DNA of 64,000 bases from Ailanthus altissimus (GCA_946807835.1 OX327700.1:25642001-25706000), one strand, 5' to 3'; shown: positions 48,476-62,239, counted from the first letter of the stretch. Numbers and translations: made by a program. Notes: a model not told the origin generated them from the letters alone.

Positions 48476-51400
48476 TCAATTAGAATTCTGTGTACAATCA
48501 TCCCTCTGCAAACTTTTACGCTTGCACCAACATAAATACCGAGGGATTGGTCCATCTTCTCCAATGACCCAGGTGTGCTCTGCGACATGGTTTAAAGTCA
48601 TCCTCTGAGTTGGGTCTGCAAATGACAATTTATGATTTCTTTCAGTAGAGATTCCAAAGAACCTCTTTTTCTTTTTAAAAAAAAATGTGCCATGTAAGGA
48701 ATGAATGATGGTACAAAATATGAAAATTTTATCAGTTCTGGCTAATGTTAATTAAGAAAGGATTTCACTAGCCTTTGCAAAGAAGTCCTTCTAGTAAGCT
48801 CCTCAACTGTGGGTTCATGGCATCCGGGAGTACTAAAGAATTATTAACAATCTGTAAAAGCAGGAAGAAAGATCTCCACTTAGATTTCTCTATTAACATC
48901 AAGATTGAGAGTAATAAAACAAACAATAGAGCAACAAAAAATGAAAAGAAAAAAAAAATCCAAGATGCACTTTGAACACCTTGTCATACGTATCCTGCAG
49001 TGTATCACCGAGAAATGGATATTGTCCAAGTATCATATAGTACAAAGTAATTCCCACTGCCCATGTGTCAGCAGCTTTGCCATGGTAGGTTAGACCTGTT
49101 GATCAGAAAAGAAATTCACACAGTTATAATATTACTATCCCATGTCTTAATGATTTCTATTACAGCATATTCCCATCTCTAAGTAGAGAATCCTAACCTA
49201 GACAGCACTCAGGTGCAGTGAAAACGGGAGTCCCAGGCGACCGGCGAAGCTCATCCTTATCATCCTGCAAACCAAAATCACATGTTTAAACATAAAAAAG
49301 CTTCCATCAAGGACTAGAGATGTATGCCATTCCTTGCTCCTAGAGTAATCATTTCACTACTACAAGATGCATAACCAGAAAGACCAATACAACATCACAT
49401 CTAGGGTAAACAACAAACTTTTAGCTGAGAAAGACTAGCTTATGGATCAAAGTTTAGTCATAGGTGAAAGGTACTTTCAAAGACATAGCTGCATAGAGTA
49501 ATTATAAATATATATGTAGTCACACTGGATAATGAGCAATAACTCGACAAAAAAGTCATTTTGGAAATTTTCAGAAAAGACAACCTTCAACAGAATTTGA
49601 ACATGAAATGAAACTTCAGAATGTAAGAGCTGTCATCCTAACTACCTATGCTCCAATTATAGAAGTATTTATACAACCAATTATAAATGCAAACGAAGTT
49701 TTCTTTGAGTAGCTTTTACCCCCACTCTTCACACATGAGCAGGTTCATGCTCAAACTAAATATTGTGTAATTCATTACAACTGGTAACATGCATTATTAA
49801 TTGATATTTATAAGGTGCTTCTTCTACATTATAAAGACGACTTTCAATTTAAACACATAATTTAGCCACAGATATTATAAAAGCATGAATAAACATCAAG
49901 ATGTTTTTTTCTGGAAAAAAAGGCTAAACCAAGGGAAGAAATAAAGAAGGAAAAAGAGAGATATTTTAACCATTCTATTTCATAAGCAGAATTATGTGAA
50001 AGGTACATATCATTCCATCCTTTTCCCCCTTCAAGCAATAAATCATAAGATTAGAAAATCAAGGTAAAGATGTATCATTACCTCAAAAACCTGGCTGACA
50101 CTGAAATCTCCAATCTTCACTGTACCAGTACGTGTAACCAACAAATTATCAGGTTTTATATCCCCATGCACTACATTCTGTTTTGGCAAGGAAAAAGGAA
50201 TCAATAAGTATATAAAGCAATTTACTCACTAGATATAGCAGGAAGGAGGAATCTGTACATAAAAGAAAATGCACATGAATATTAGCCAATTTTGTACTCT
50301 TTTCTAAATATAGGATCATAACAACCATAAAAAATAAAAGAAAAAAAACTCAAACAAAGTACACAGCCCAGCCACACCTGGGGATGGAAAATCAGCCAGA
50401 AGATAGGTATCAGCCAGTCAACGGACATACATAAAAACTTGTTTATATATAAATAAGATACAACGAAAGAAACATCCCCTCCAACAAAAAATTAATAAAC
50501 AAAATAAACTGGCTTCAACATCTCCTATGATCTTGCTCAATTGAAAATGATATTCCGAATCATTAAGATGGAGAAAGTGACTTCAGTTTAGAGAAAGAAA
50601 ATGTGACTGGTAACTCAGAAACTTGCTCTGGGCATCTCAGAGCAGATCACATTCTTTTAATCATTAACATGTTGCAGGTGCTACACAGCTTCAGCAAAAC
50701 ATCTCAAGTGATGTATGGGAATCCCAAAGTATATAAGGTTATAAATGGTGTCTAAATCATCTGGGAAATTTTTTTCTATTTCTCAGTAAGCCTCTATTAT
50801 GATTTGCTTCAGGGTTCAACTGCAATGAGAAGAATAACTACAGCCACAAGTGAAGTCAAAAGCAGATCAAAATAGGCGCTGGTGAGGTCAGATTTTAGTA
50901 CTATTGTTGTTACAAATGAAAGGATCGGATGCAATAAGCTAAAAATTACTATTCAATAATTACTATTCATTAGTTGATAGAAATCATGATATAAGACCAG
51001 GACAAATACATACAGCAATTTCGCAAATTGCCGGAAAAATCTGAAATGCCAAACATATCATACATCAAGATCACATAAGCACAAGGTAATAAACACCTTA
51101 TGAGACAGTTGCAGCAATAGCAAAATTAATTGCCCAAAACCATATACTCTTAAGAACATAGCCTTCTCAGAGGAATCAATTGCTTTTTAATCTCATATCT
51201 TGAAGTGAATATATAACAACATGCAAACAAATGAACAAGTACATACTTGTGATCCTACATGAAGCATCAAGGTAATAGACAGACTGACAGAAAATTCCTT
51301 TTACAAACCACAAGTTCCTCTAATACAAAGCTGCTAATATAGTCATAATAGAAACTATAACCACAGCCATGTACAAATACATATCAAGTCTCAATGCACG

Positions 51401-53982
51401 CGCAGATTCAAATTATAATGATGCAGTATAGCAGGTTTTCGAGATTACATGAGCATGCAGGTACATCAATCCGGATACAATATCCCGCAGGTACTTTCTA
51501 GCAGTACTTTCTCCAAGGATTCCGGGGTGATCAGAATCTTCGCAGTCCCACTTGCCTTCTACATATTCAAGAACTGGCGGAAAGAAATTTAAAAAAATTT
51601 CACATCAAGCATAAGCCTAACTGGATAATATATGTACTATGACTTCAACACAAAAATGGCATATATAAAGGAAAAAGGGAGAAGAGAAAGAAAAAGGAAA
51701 TGAGTACCCATGTAAAAGTGATCTGTGTTCGGGTCATCAATCACCTCAATGAGATTAACAATATTTGGATGGTCTAACATTTTCATGATAAGAACCTGCA
51801 AGAAATAGACATTATCACATGGATTCCATGAAAGACACAGTCAAAGATGAGGACTAGAGCATCATACGGTATCTACCATAAAGATTCAAAGGAGTAGTGA
51901 ACAACAATAACTGGCAAGAATTATGCACTTGCAATAAAATTAGCCAAACATTTGCCTGTCATACTCGCATTTTGGACTAAATAATGGACCATAAGAAGCA
52001 TAAAAAAAAACACATTCCAGAGTTTTGTAGTTTAGCCTAGCTAAATTTGGTATTCTGGTTTAGGAGGTAAGCAACTAAAAACACTTCTATATTTTCTGTA
52101 TACCCTATTCTCAGAAATATATATAATTGAAAATTTTAACATAGGTAAATAAAGAATAAGAATGCCATTAATCCTAAACAGCATGCACAAAGAAGTATAT
52201 TTTCCATAGCATTAACAAACATAAACCACAGTGAATTTTGTCATAAAAAAGCATTTACCCAAAGATCAAAATGAATGGTCTGAATCACAACTGCGCAACT
52301 TGTTTCTTATTATCTAGAAAGCAGAATCTCAACAGAAGACAGTTAGCGGATACCTCACGAAGAACATCGGTCATGGCAGTCTCTGAAGGAGCAACACGCA
52401 GCTTTGACAAATGAGACTTATGAAAGGACTGCAGTCAAAAAATATATTTATAACTCAGACGGTAAGAAATCCATAACTTGTTTTGGTGTAAACTACAGTA
52501 ATCAAATAACACCAAGAATCATTTTATTTATACATCCTACATCTAAAAGGAAAAAACACAATTTCCCAAGACCATATCCCACCATACTGATTTCAAATGC
52601 ATTCTGGCCTAATATATTTACACAAAAATGGAGAAGTGACTGCTTCTTAGTCATTACTACTGAATATATCCAACGCATGAATGCTTCTCCAGCAAGACAG
52701 AGAACTATTACCTTTATTGCATAATGCTTTCCATCTACAGAGCTTCGATAGAGAACCTGTTGCAAAAGAACACCAAAAAGCTAAAGTTTTAAAAGAAAAA
52801 GAACAAATATCCTCAAACAACTAATATAATATAACATAACATCTGCCATTCCAGTGCTTACCACTTTACCGTAGCTACCGGCACCAATCTTGCGCTCATG
52901 CACATACTCATTGATCATCTTAGTCCCATTTTCGTCCTAGAAAATGTACCAACATACACAATATGTTAAAGGTAGATTGCAGGAGAAAATACCCAATTCT
53001 AAAAATCCTAAATGTAACACCAAATAAATTCTGTAAAGCACAAAGACATGTATGTGAAACATACGACCTTCAATAAGTTCATCCGTGAAGTTTAACTGCA
53101 TTAATTCCCAAAAACATGAGGAATTTCAAGTAACACCACATTATTCAGATTAAGCAGAAAAATCAAGCAACACTTGATAAGATAACATGCAACTCAAACT
53201 GGTAGCTACTTCAAGTAGCCCCACATTATCCACATAAACATGAACGTCGGCTACTTCAAATTGGTTGCACTAGAAACTACAGACTAAATTCAAATTTACA
53301 GTGAGGATGCACAAACATGTCAGGAACAATCTAGCAAGAGAAACTATTAATGAGGAACAACCTCTAGAAACATAGCTACGCATAACAACAGCATTCGATA
53401 AGGACAATAAAATGAAATAATAATAATCAGTAATCAAACTTCCAACCTAATTAGTGATAACTAATGAAATGATTAATTCCAAAGCTGATTAGTAACCATG
53501 TTGTATGTGTAACAGTATAACACAATGACACCTGATTCATGGATGCCAGAAGTACCAATGATCAAGTTGTAAACAATTCAAAAAATAATGTCACCGTACT
53601 CGACCATTATGCCATCCTTAAGTTTGAAAAAGTCTTTATTTTATTTTATCATTGTTCTCACCTCTGATCGAATAAGTTTGTTAGTCTCCTTGACGGGAAA
53701 TTGCCTGCATATCAGTCCATTCTGTTCTCTTAACCTCAAAACCTCTTCGGATCGTTTGGTGCGGTTCTGCTGTTCACCATTATCTCCATCTGCCAGATCA
53801 GTAACCTCACCATTATATGAGTTATAATCTTCATCATCTATTTCTTCGTCTAGCAAATGCCGGGAAATACCATAATTCAACCTAGAAATGGGCCTCAATG
53901 ATTGCTTGGGCTTTCTTCTGGTGAATCCAAAACAACTACAACAGCCCATATCTCGAACCCACGAAAAGCTCTTACTAAGCAT
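48476..53982 (-). CDS. GRIK/SnAK-type protein kinase (SnRK1-activating kinase)
   Basis: Eleven coding exons: 53982-53662, 52936-52862, 52756-52712, 52428-52354, 51795-51708, 51573-51449, 50177-50082, 49264-49198, 49095-48980, 48851-48773, 48615-48476; 408 residues with consistent phases. The start MLSKSFSWVRDMGCCSCFG aligns with GRIK N-termini, and SEEVLRLREQNGLICRQFPV leads into the kinase. Motifs: glycine loop IGAGSYGKV (124-132), Lys147 in HYAIK, catalytic loop HGDIKPDN (247-254, HGD rather than HRD), DFS in place of DFG (267-269), APE as APE 292-294. These variants are normal for the SnAK/CaMKK-like family. In Arabidopsis, GRIK1/2 phosphorylate the SnRK1 activation loop and also bind geminivirus Rep. 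Intron 10 uses a GC donor; the others are GT-AG. Intact. Confidence 0.95.
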
Positions 53983-55272
53983 GAAAAACCTCAAAGAGTA
54001 ATGAAAACTCTCAGCAACAGGAAAAAAAAATGATCCCAAAACCTGCAAAGATGCAAAAGACTTTATCTTAAGAACTTCATAACTGTGCCTTGAAGAAGAA
54101 CAGCCACTTAAACTAAATCAACAAAGAAGTGGTGTTTTGGGGTTTCTATGATTCTATCCTTTTTTCATAAGATCATATAAAGCGAAACGAAAAAAAAAAA
54201 AAAAAAGTCCAGCTACTGGTCGAACTAACATTCATTACAAATTTGACACTCAATTTTTACAAGAATGATATTACGATACAAACACGCTCAAATTGGGTGC
54301 TCTGCGTTTTCAACTTTCTTCACATTAAAAAGGGACAAACAGATTATAACTCGCAATCAAAATTGACCCACGTACTAAAAAAAAAACTTAAAGAAAAAAA
54401 CGTACCTGATCGAAAGAGAGGGCTTTGAAGCCCAAATCAACTATGCTATTCCAGTGGATGCCACTCCGCTAAGTGAAAGAAACAGAATATGATATTGAAA
54501 CCATTTCGATTGCGACACAACATTGCTATAGCTCCAGTTTATAATAGTAAGTAAAAAATGCAAGCCTCAATGCTCACCACCACCACCTCATCAATGTAGC
54601 TTCAACAATACGTTGACCTCTTCAAATAAAATAAATTTCACAAAACAACATTAAACATTAAGTAAATAAAGAAAAGAAAAAGGCCCGTACAAATAGATAT
54701 AATATTAAAAATTAATATTTTGATTCTTGAAGCCGTACCTATTATTTAATTTAAAAAAGGGGCAATTCAGAAACCCTAGCTATCACTCGCAATCGAAACG
54801 CTAGATTCGAGTTCAATTTCAAAAGAGCAAAACTATTTTTAAAAAGTGAAAACAGAAATGGAACAAACGTGCCAAAAAAAAAAGAAACCAGAATTGAAAA
54901 GCCCTAAATTTCGATCTTAAGTTAAGGTAAAATTTTGAAACAGAAACCCTAGAAGAGTGATGGAAGCTCCAACAGAAAGGGAGACATAGGGTTCGTTGAT
55001 CTGAGATTTTTAATTTATAGGAAAAACAAATAAAATAAAATAATAATAAAAACCAGAATTTTGTGGGGGCCAAAATGGGAAAATGATTTTGAAAAAGAAG
55101 CGAATGGATGTCAAGGAAACTGTGAAGTTACAACTGCAAACATTGTGGGACTGGGACTCGGACAGGTTTGCCAATTGCCACGTGGTGGACCTTAAGTGGT
55201 GCTTACATAATATTTGTGTTTAAAGTTTTTATTTATTTCAACACGGTGCTGTGAATTTTTCAGCGGAGATTC
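53983..55272. promoter_or_regulatory. 5' leader and promoter of the kinase gene
   Basis: A leader intron is visible on the minus strand: donor GATCAG|GTACG (exon end 54406) and acceptor TTTGCAG (coding exon begins 54042). Upstream leader sequence includes CT-rich plant-like stretches near 54930-55000 on the gene strand. The start of transcription is probably near 55000-55100. A perfect TATA box was not located. Confidence 0.5.
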
Positions 55273-55280
55273 TATTTTAA

Positions 55281-58066
55281 GCTGTTTGTAAGCGATTCGG
55301 ATTGCTCTGATTTTTTTTGGACCGAATTAAATTGAATATATTTTTTAAAAAAAATTGGGATCAAAAATTTTATTTAGCTGAAAAAAAGATTAAACTGAAT
55401 CAAATCCATTTTTTCTGGTTCAATTATTTTGGTTTGCTTAAATTGTGAGTTTTCTTAGTTTTTTTATTTTAAATTGTGAATTTTTTTAATTTATTTATTC
55501 AAAAAATTTATTTAGTCAATTTTTAATCTGAATTTTGGGTCTATTTTATATTAACATAATATAATTTACTTAATTAGAGATAAATTTAAAATTTTTATTT
55601 ATTAAAATATACTAATTTTATTAATATCTATAAAAATAAAATTTTCTAATTTCTTGAAAATAAAAATATCTATTAAAATTAAATTATCCATGAAAATCAA
55701 AGTACTATAAAAATAAAATTGTCTATCAACAAAACTATCCATTAAAATAAAATTATCCATCAATATTTAATTATTTATGAAAGTTAGAATATTCATAAAA
55801 ATAAAATTATCCATCACCGCCACATAATAGTAATTACATATCTAAAATTCAAAATTCAAAATAATCAACTTAATGATCATTAATTTTAACTCCTATCTAA
55901 AAAATCAACAAGTCTACATCATATAATAATATAAATAATTATTATACTTATTTTAATATTTTCACAAATTTTAGCATCTTTTAGATCTGAAACGTCTATC
56001 TTGTCTCTAAAAATAGTATATTGAAGCCAACTCTAAGTAAAAATTAAGACATCAACAGATTTAAGAGTCAAAAAACTCATAAATGCATCAAGAATGCATC
56101 CTCCCTACTAAATGTAAACTTAGACGCAACAGGGCACTAGAATTGTAAAAACATCACTGTCAATTTGAGACAAAACTAAATATTTTATCAAATTTAATTT
56201 TTACCAATTTAAGATTTCAAATGGTACATTTTTGGACTTCTTTATCTCAGTTGACAAACACATCTCAATCTCATATTACTCAACATCAATTCTTCTCTTA
56301 TTTGTTTTATTGAATTGGGACAAAACATCATAATTGTCTTCTTCTTTTTCACCCTCTTCATCCACTTGACCTCCTAATTGCACACTACTGAAAGATTGAT
56401 TTTGATCAACACTAGATTCCTCCCCACCATATGTTCTAAATACAATATAATTGTCAAACAACCTAAACAATAATTATCTAACAAAAGCTATAATTTCATC
56501 CAAATTTATGCCATCAAATAAAATGCCTAAACACCTCTCAACAAATTTCATTTTGCAACAAGAATCAAGTATTGCTGCCACAGTTAAGATGTTAATGATT
56601 TTGTTCATATATCTCCAATACTTGTCAAATTTTCTCTTCAAAACACTAGTCATACCCCTATAATAACACATAATAGATGCAAAGATAGATGTGTGAATGA
56701 ACTAAATTTCAAAGTCACATAATAGAATGTCTTTAAAAATTTCACCAACTTTTTGGCATTATCCTAATCCTTGTCTATTAGTAGCCCGCTCTTCTTTTGC
56801 CATTGTCATCCTCTAAAAAATAAGAATAACAATGATCATTATCACATTCCATCTGGTAAAATACATTTTTTTTTTAATTTAAAGCATTGTTTAACATTAA
56901 ATATGTTGAGTTTGACCTAATTGGTACATCTAGATGGATAAGTGCTTTTGATGAGATTTTTTTTCTTCCTACACAATTCTTAAATTTTTGCAATCTTGAA
57001 AGGGAAGACCTAATGTACTTGACAACATTACGAATACCTGTAATAGATTCATTCACCTCTTTCATCCCATATTGCACAATCAAATTAATAATACGTGTAA
57101 AATACCGCCAATGCATGAAATCATCATAAAAAACTAATGAATTCTCCTTCTATCTCTTTAATTTTCTTTTAACATAACTCATTATAACAACATTTACACT
57201 TGCGTTGTCCATTGTAATAGTAAATACATTTTCAATGCCCTATTCAAGCAAACGACTTTCTATACACTTTTTAATAGTATCTCATTTATGGTTTGAAATT
57301 ATCCCAAAATTGAGAATTCTCTTATGCAACTCCTACTTCTCATCAATAAAGTGAGATGTTATTACCATGTAATTCTCATTATAAATTGAAGTCCATGTAT
57401 CTATTGTGATCGAAGTACTCTACCTAATAGAACTCAAAATACTGTCTAACAAGACATTCTTACTCATATGCGGTTAATGAATGTCATTTGCAACTATTCT
57501 TCAAGATGATATTTTAAATCTCGGACAAGTTTTTCCCATAAACTCAATAAACCACTCACCTCTACATTCTTAAAAAGGAATCCACATTAAAAAATCAAAA
57601 TCGCTGCATGTTAACTTCTCAAAATATAAAAAGCTTTGATTAAATAAATAAGCATCAAATGAAAAAACAAAAGCTTACCACAACCGAGTTAAAAAGATGC
57701 GAGAGCAGTGTGGGCAAGTGAGAAATATGATTTTGAGAGATGAGAGTGAGAGAGACAGTTTTGAAAGCTTAAAATTAAATATTTATGGTTTTTTTAACTT
57801 TTGATTTTAATAGTGTGTGGGGACAAGTATATGTTTGTATTTTCAAACTCTCAATTATATAATATTATGTACAAATGTAATTGAAATTATCGAAATATTT
57901 AATTTTTTAGTTCGGTTATATTTTTGAAAAAATTAAATTGGAATTGAATCAAATTGAATCGGTCAAATTTTTTTAAAAATATAGCCGACCGTTATTTTTG
58001 TGAAATAATAACCAAACCGTTTGGTTTGATTTGGTTTGATTTTCAACTTTTTGTTTGTCCACCCTT
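55281..58066 (-). mobile_element. Decayed hAT transposon (RICESLEEPER type)
   Basis: About 2.8 kb flanked by near-identical 8-bp sequences, TATTTTAA (55273-55280) and AATTTTAA (58067-58074). The right end CCACCCTT matches the ends of hAT MITEs; the left end is degraded. Transposase remnants on the minus strand: IDTWTSIYNENYMVITSHFI and GIENVFTITMDNAS (57420-57190), RIINLIVQYGMKEVNESI to NSTYLMLNNALN (57110-56880, with Trp of RWNSTYLML lost), KRKFDKYWRYMNKIINILTV (56640-56580), and the hATC dimerisation remnant FEILNW, KLNLIKYLVLSQI, GGCILDAFMSFLTLKSVDVL (about 56230-55990). Many stops; not active. Confidence 0.85.
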
Positions 58067-58074
58067 AATTTTAA

Positions 58075-60140
58075 AGGGAATATTAACATTGTTATACCCC
58101 GAGGCTTACACAAATTACAATTTGATGGTAAATTTAATTTTAATTATATTGTTACTCTATTAATTTGAAAGACAAAAAATACTTTTAAAATTATATTTGT
58201 TTACTACATAAATTACTAAATATCTTTAAAAAAAATAAGAGAATAACAATGTAATTAAAACAAAAATTATCATTAAAATCTAATGTATAAACGTAAGAAG
58301 TCACAATGTTAATCTCCCATCCCCCCAACAAGCTTGGTCAAGTCAATGATAGCCTTTTTTTTACTGTGAGGAGCACGTAAATGGATTAGGTGTGGTCGAT
58401 CAAAGAAGGTTGACTATCCGTCCCACTTGAAGCCATAGCGGAACATCAATTTGGGCTTAAAATTTTAAAATGTGTTAAAAGAAAAATTAAAAGAGATTAT
58501 AATATTTATTTTTTCATGCACTACTTAAAAAAAGAGAAAGTCGAACTCAGTTGGAGATGTGAGATCTTGGGAGGCTCAATCAATTTGATTGAGTCTCCAT
58601 GTAAAAAAAAAAAAAAAAAACCTTTTACGAGTAGGATTTCCACGAACTTTTAACTAATATGTTTTTTTTCTTAAAATAAAATTAAAAAAAAAAACTGCGT
58701 GGCTTGAAAATGAGATAACCTTTTAAGCATCTGAAAAGGAAAATGAAGTACAAAAGTTGGATTCTTATAAAGAGGAAACTTCGTTTGATGGCTGCTTGTT
58801 ATTGCTTTTGCCTTTTTAAGGCATTGCACGTGTGAATTGTGACCGTTCAAAATGGATTGTTTTTTTTTCTTTCTAAAAAGTAATGCTATATTATTTAATT
58901 TTAATTTTAATATTTTGTATTTTAAATGATATGTTAAATAATTTTTTAGTGGTGAGATAAATGATTATAAGAATTTATGAAAATTAACTGTTTAATAAAT
59001 ATTAAATATATTATTTATAAAAAATATTTAAATTAAACTTAAGAATTATAACTATTTTTTTTCTCTTTTGGCAACGAAGGTACGTGAAGTGATTATGACT
59101 TATTTATTCCTTTCCGGCCCAGAAACCATCTCGCAACAAGCACTGATTACATGTTCAAAACTTTTTGTTATAAATTAACTTATGATGAAAATATTGAAAT
59201 ATATAACAATAAAGTTGTCAAGTAATATCACATATTGAATTTAAAGAAATGTATTAGGAAAATTTTAAAAATTGACCCAAGTTTATAGAGTGTTCTTTTT
59301 AGTCTTACATGAAATTTTTAAGGATTTTTTTTTAAAATAACCCTATAATTTTATAGATATACTTTTTTAGCCATCTTTAAATTGTTTGTCTTTATTAGTT
59401 AAATAAATTATAAATAGATATATTTATCTTCGTATGCATAATATAGTATTAAAGAAAATATTGAACACAAATTTAACAAAATACAAATTTGATTTGAACC
59501 AATTCATTTTTAAAAATATATTTTAATATTAAAAATTTGACATAAATATATTTAAAGTTATAAAACATATTCTTTAGTTAAGAAATGTTTCTATCATGTT
59601 ATGTATTTTTTGTCATATATATTCAAAATATTAAAATTATTAGAAGTGGTGGTTATTTTAAAATGAATATATATGAAAATAAATTATAATGTATAATAGT
59701 AAAGTTTAAAAGAGAAACGAAGTTGAGCAAAACAAAAATGAGATGACTTAATTTTTAAAAAAAAAATAAAATTAAGAGTTGGATTGCAAGATTGTATTTG
59801 CAATTGTTGTTCGAGATGCCACAATCGCATATCAGCATCTTGGTCAATAATCATGGATACAATTCTTGAGATGCAACTTCCAATTTTTTTCAATTTTTTT
59901 CACTTGTTTTTTTTTTTTTTTTGTTTAACCTCATTTCTTCCATTAAAATGTATTTTTAAAAATGAATTAGTTCAAATTAAATTTGTATTTATTAAATTTG
60001 AGTTTAATATTTTTTTTAACATTATATTATGTATAAAAGGGCAAATATATTCATTTATAGTTTATTTTATTAATAAAAAAATAAACAACTAAAAAGTGGC
60101 TAAAAAAATATATTTACAAATTATGACGTTATTTATGAAA
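58075..60140. other. AT-rich spacer
   Basis: No gene or clear element was found. Long A and T runs are common (for example at 58602-58620 and 59909-59922). Confidence 0.4.
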
Positions 60141-61300
60141 ATATTTAATTTTTTTAATCTTTTATAACTAAATAAGTCAGATTTAGACACTGTTACCCCA
60201 ACCCTAAATATCTTCAATTTTCTCCTCTATCTTCAAATTTAATGATAAATGCATAAATTTTGTAAGAAAATAAGTAAAAAAAAAAAATAACCGAAAGGAA
60301 AAAAAAAGGTTAAAATATCGTTTTTGAACAGCATAAACGGCATAGCATGTGCCAAGCTGGTAGCGCAAGCGTTAAATTCTCGCCACGTTGATTTAGCGCC
60401 AACCAGATATTTATATTTTTAATTTTATTACAATCCTTACACTGACTCAATTCATATTTATATTCTTTCTCCTTAATCATTGCAATCCAAAATTTATTAA
60501 TACAATTTTCTTTGCTATATGACAAATTTAAAGTTATTACTATATTAGATCATTGACTTTAAATAGAAAAATCAAATTCAATTTAATTAAATAATATTAA
60601 ATAATTTTTTAAAAAAACTTAATTAAAAGTTTTTAAAATAATAAAAAACTTTAAAATATATATAATTTAAAATTTTATATCCCATTTCGGCACTCATCCT
60701 ACCTCATGGCGCGATATAAAATTTTAAAAGTTTTTTAATAATTTTTTAAAAATAAATTTAATTTAAAGTTTTTCATAAAATTTGATTTGATTTAATTGCT
60801 TTATATGTGTTCAAACACAAATTTGATTTAATTTTGTTATTTAAAGTCAATGCTCTAATGTAATAATAACTTCAATTTGTCATATGGTAAAAAAAATTGT
60901 ATTAAGTAATTTTGTATTCCAATAATTCAAGAAAAAGAATGTAAACATGAATTGAGTCAGTACAAGATTGCAATAAAATTAAAAATATAAATATTTAATT
61001 AGTGCTATATCAAAGTGGTGAAAATTCCGCGCCTGCGCTTAGTGCAACAAGCGTGCACTTAACGCATGCCACAGGAACATACTCCCTTACTTGTGTTCAA
61101 AAATGGCGCTTTGGTCATTTTATTTTTTACTTTTTCAGCTATTTTTTTATTCATTTACCATTAAATCTACTTATTTTTATAAATTTTATATACTTGGATT
61201 TGGATGAAAGAAGAGAAAAAATTGAAGGTATTTTAGATTGGGGGTAAAAGTGTCTAAATTTGTCTTATTTGGTTATAAAAAAATTAAAAATTTATATATA
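60141..61300. mobile_element. Foldback element, about 1.16 kb imperfect palindrome
   Basis: The left arm (60141-60682) and right arm (60713-61300) are reverse complements over their whole length with indels and mismatches. Matching blocks include ATTTAGACAC near 60181 and its complement near 61250, TATCTTCAATTTTCTC near 60209, GACTCAATTCATATTTATATTC near 60443 with 60935, and AAAATTTTATATC / GATATAAAATTTT next to the centre. The spacer is about 30 bases and includes TCGGCACTCATCC. No coding capacity. No target duplication was identified. A long-TIR MULE-like or foldback MITE is the likely origin. Confidence 0.8.
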
Positions 61301-61680
61301 GTTAAAAAAAGAATCCTCTAGAAAATTGGGGTACACTTTCAAAATTTTCCTTATATATAATGTGATTTACAAATTTTGTGTTTTGTATAACAAATTTTCG
61401 CGCTGTTGATAAGGTTATTGAACCAATAAAATAAAACAAGAATGAAATAAAATTTTTGCAAATAGCAAAAAATTTAGGTTATAGTTTTAAATTTTTAATT
61501 TATTTAGCCAAATACAATAAATTTAGATAAAAATATTCTTATACTATTTTAACAGTAATCGCTACAGTGAATAGTGCAATTACAGTACCTTTTGTGTATT
61601 TAAAATTAAAATTTTTATTTGTTTATTAAAATTATGTTTATTTTATTTATTTATATTATTTGTTAATTATTTAATTATGT
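61301..61680. other. AT-rich spacer
   Basis: Nothing recognised apart from AT-rich sequence leading into the minisatellite. Confidence 0.4.
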
Positions 61681-62080
61681 TATTACAAAATTTAAATAAA
61701 TATTAATTATTTAATCATATTATTACAAAATTTAAATAAATATTAATTATTTAATCATATTATTACAAAATTTAAATAAATATTAATTATTTAATCATAT
61801 TATTACAAAATTTAAATAAATATTAATTATTTAATCATATTATTACAAAATTTAAATAAATATTAATTATTTAATCATATTATTACAAAATTTAAATAAA
61901 TATTAATTATTTAATTATATTATTACAAAATTTAAATAAATATTAATTATTTAATCATATTATTACAACATTTAAATAAATATTAATTATTTAATCATAT
62001 TATTACAACATTTAAATAAATATTAATTATTTAATCATATTATTACAACATTTAAATAAATATTAATTATGTAATATAGT
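61681..62080. repeat. 40-bp minisatellite, ten units
   Basis: The unit TATTACAAAATTTAAATAAA followed by TATTAATTATTTAATCATAT repeats head to tail from 61681. Units are nearly identical. Units 8 to 10 (61961, 62001, 62041) share CAACA in place of CAAAA, and unit 6 (61881) has AATTATAT in place of AATCATAT. The last unit decays after 62070. A partial unit precedes the array. Confidence 0.97.
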
Positions 62081-62239
62081 TAAATTTAAGTAAATAATAT
62101 AAACTTAAGTTTAAATAAATATAAATATAATTTTTAATAAATAATGTAAAATTATATATAATAAAACATAAATTAAAATTAAATAAAACATTTATTTATT
62201 TACTTATAAATAAAATAATAAATAATTTAATTTAATTAT

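Noticed and set aside
53983..54048. N-terminal extension of the kinase upstream of MLSKSF
   Set aside because: It starts at TTG within an intron acceptor; the Met at 53982 aligns with known GRIK N-termini.
56276..56470. Glu/Asp-rich open frame as an independent acidic protein
   Set aside because: It lies in order between conserved hAT transposase blocks and is part of that decayed gene.
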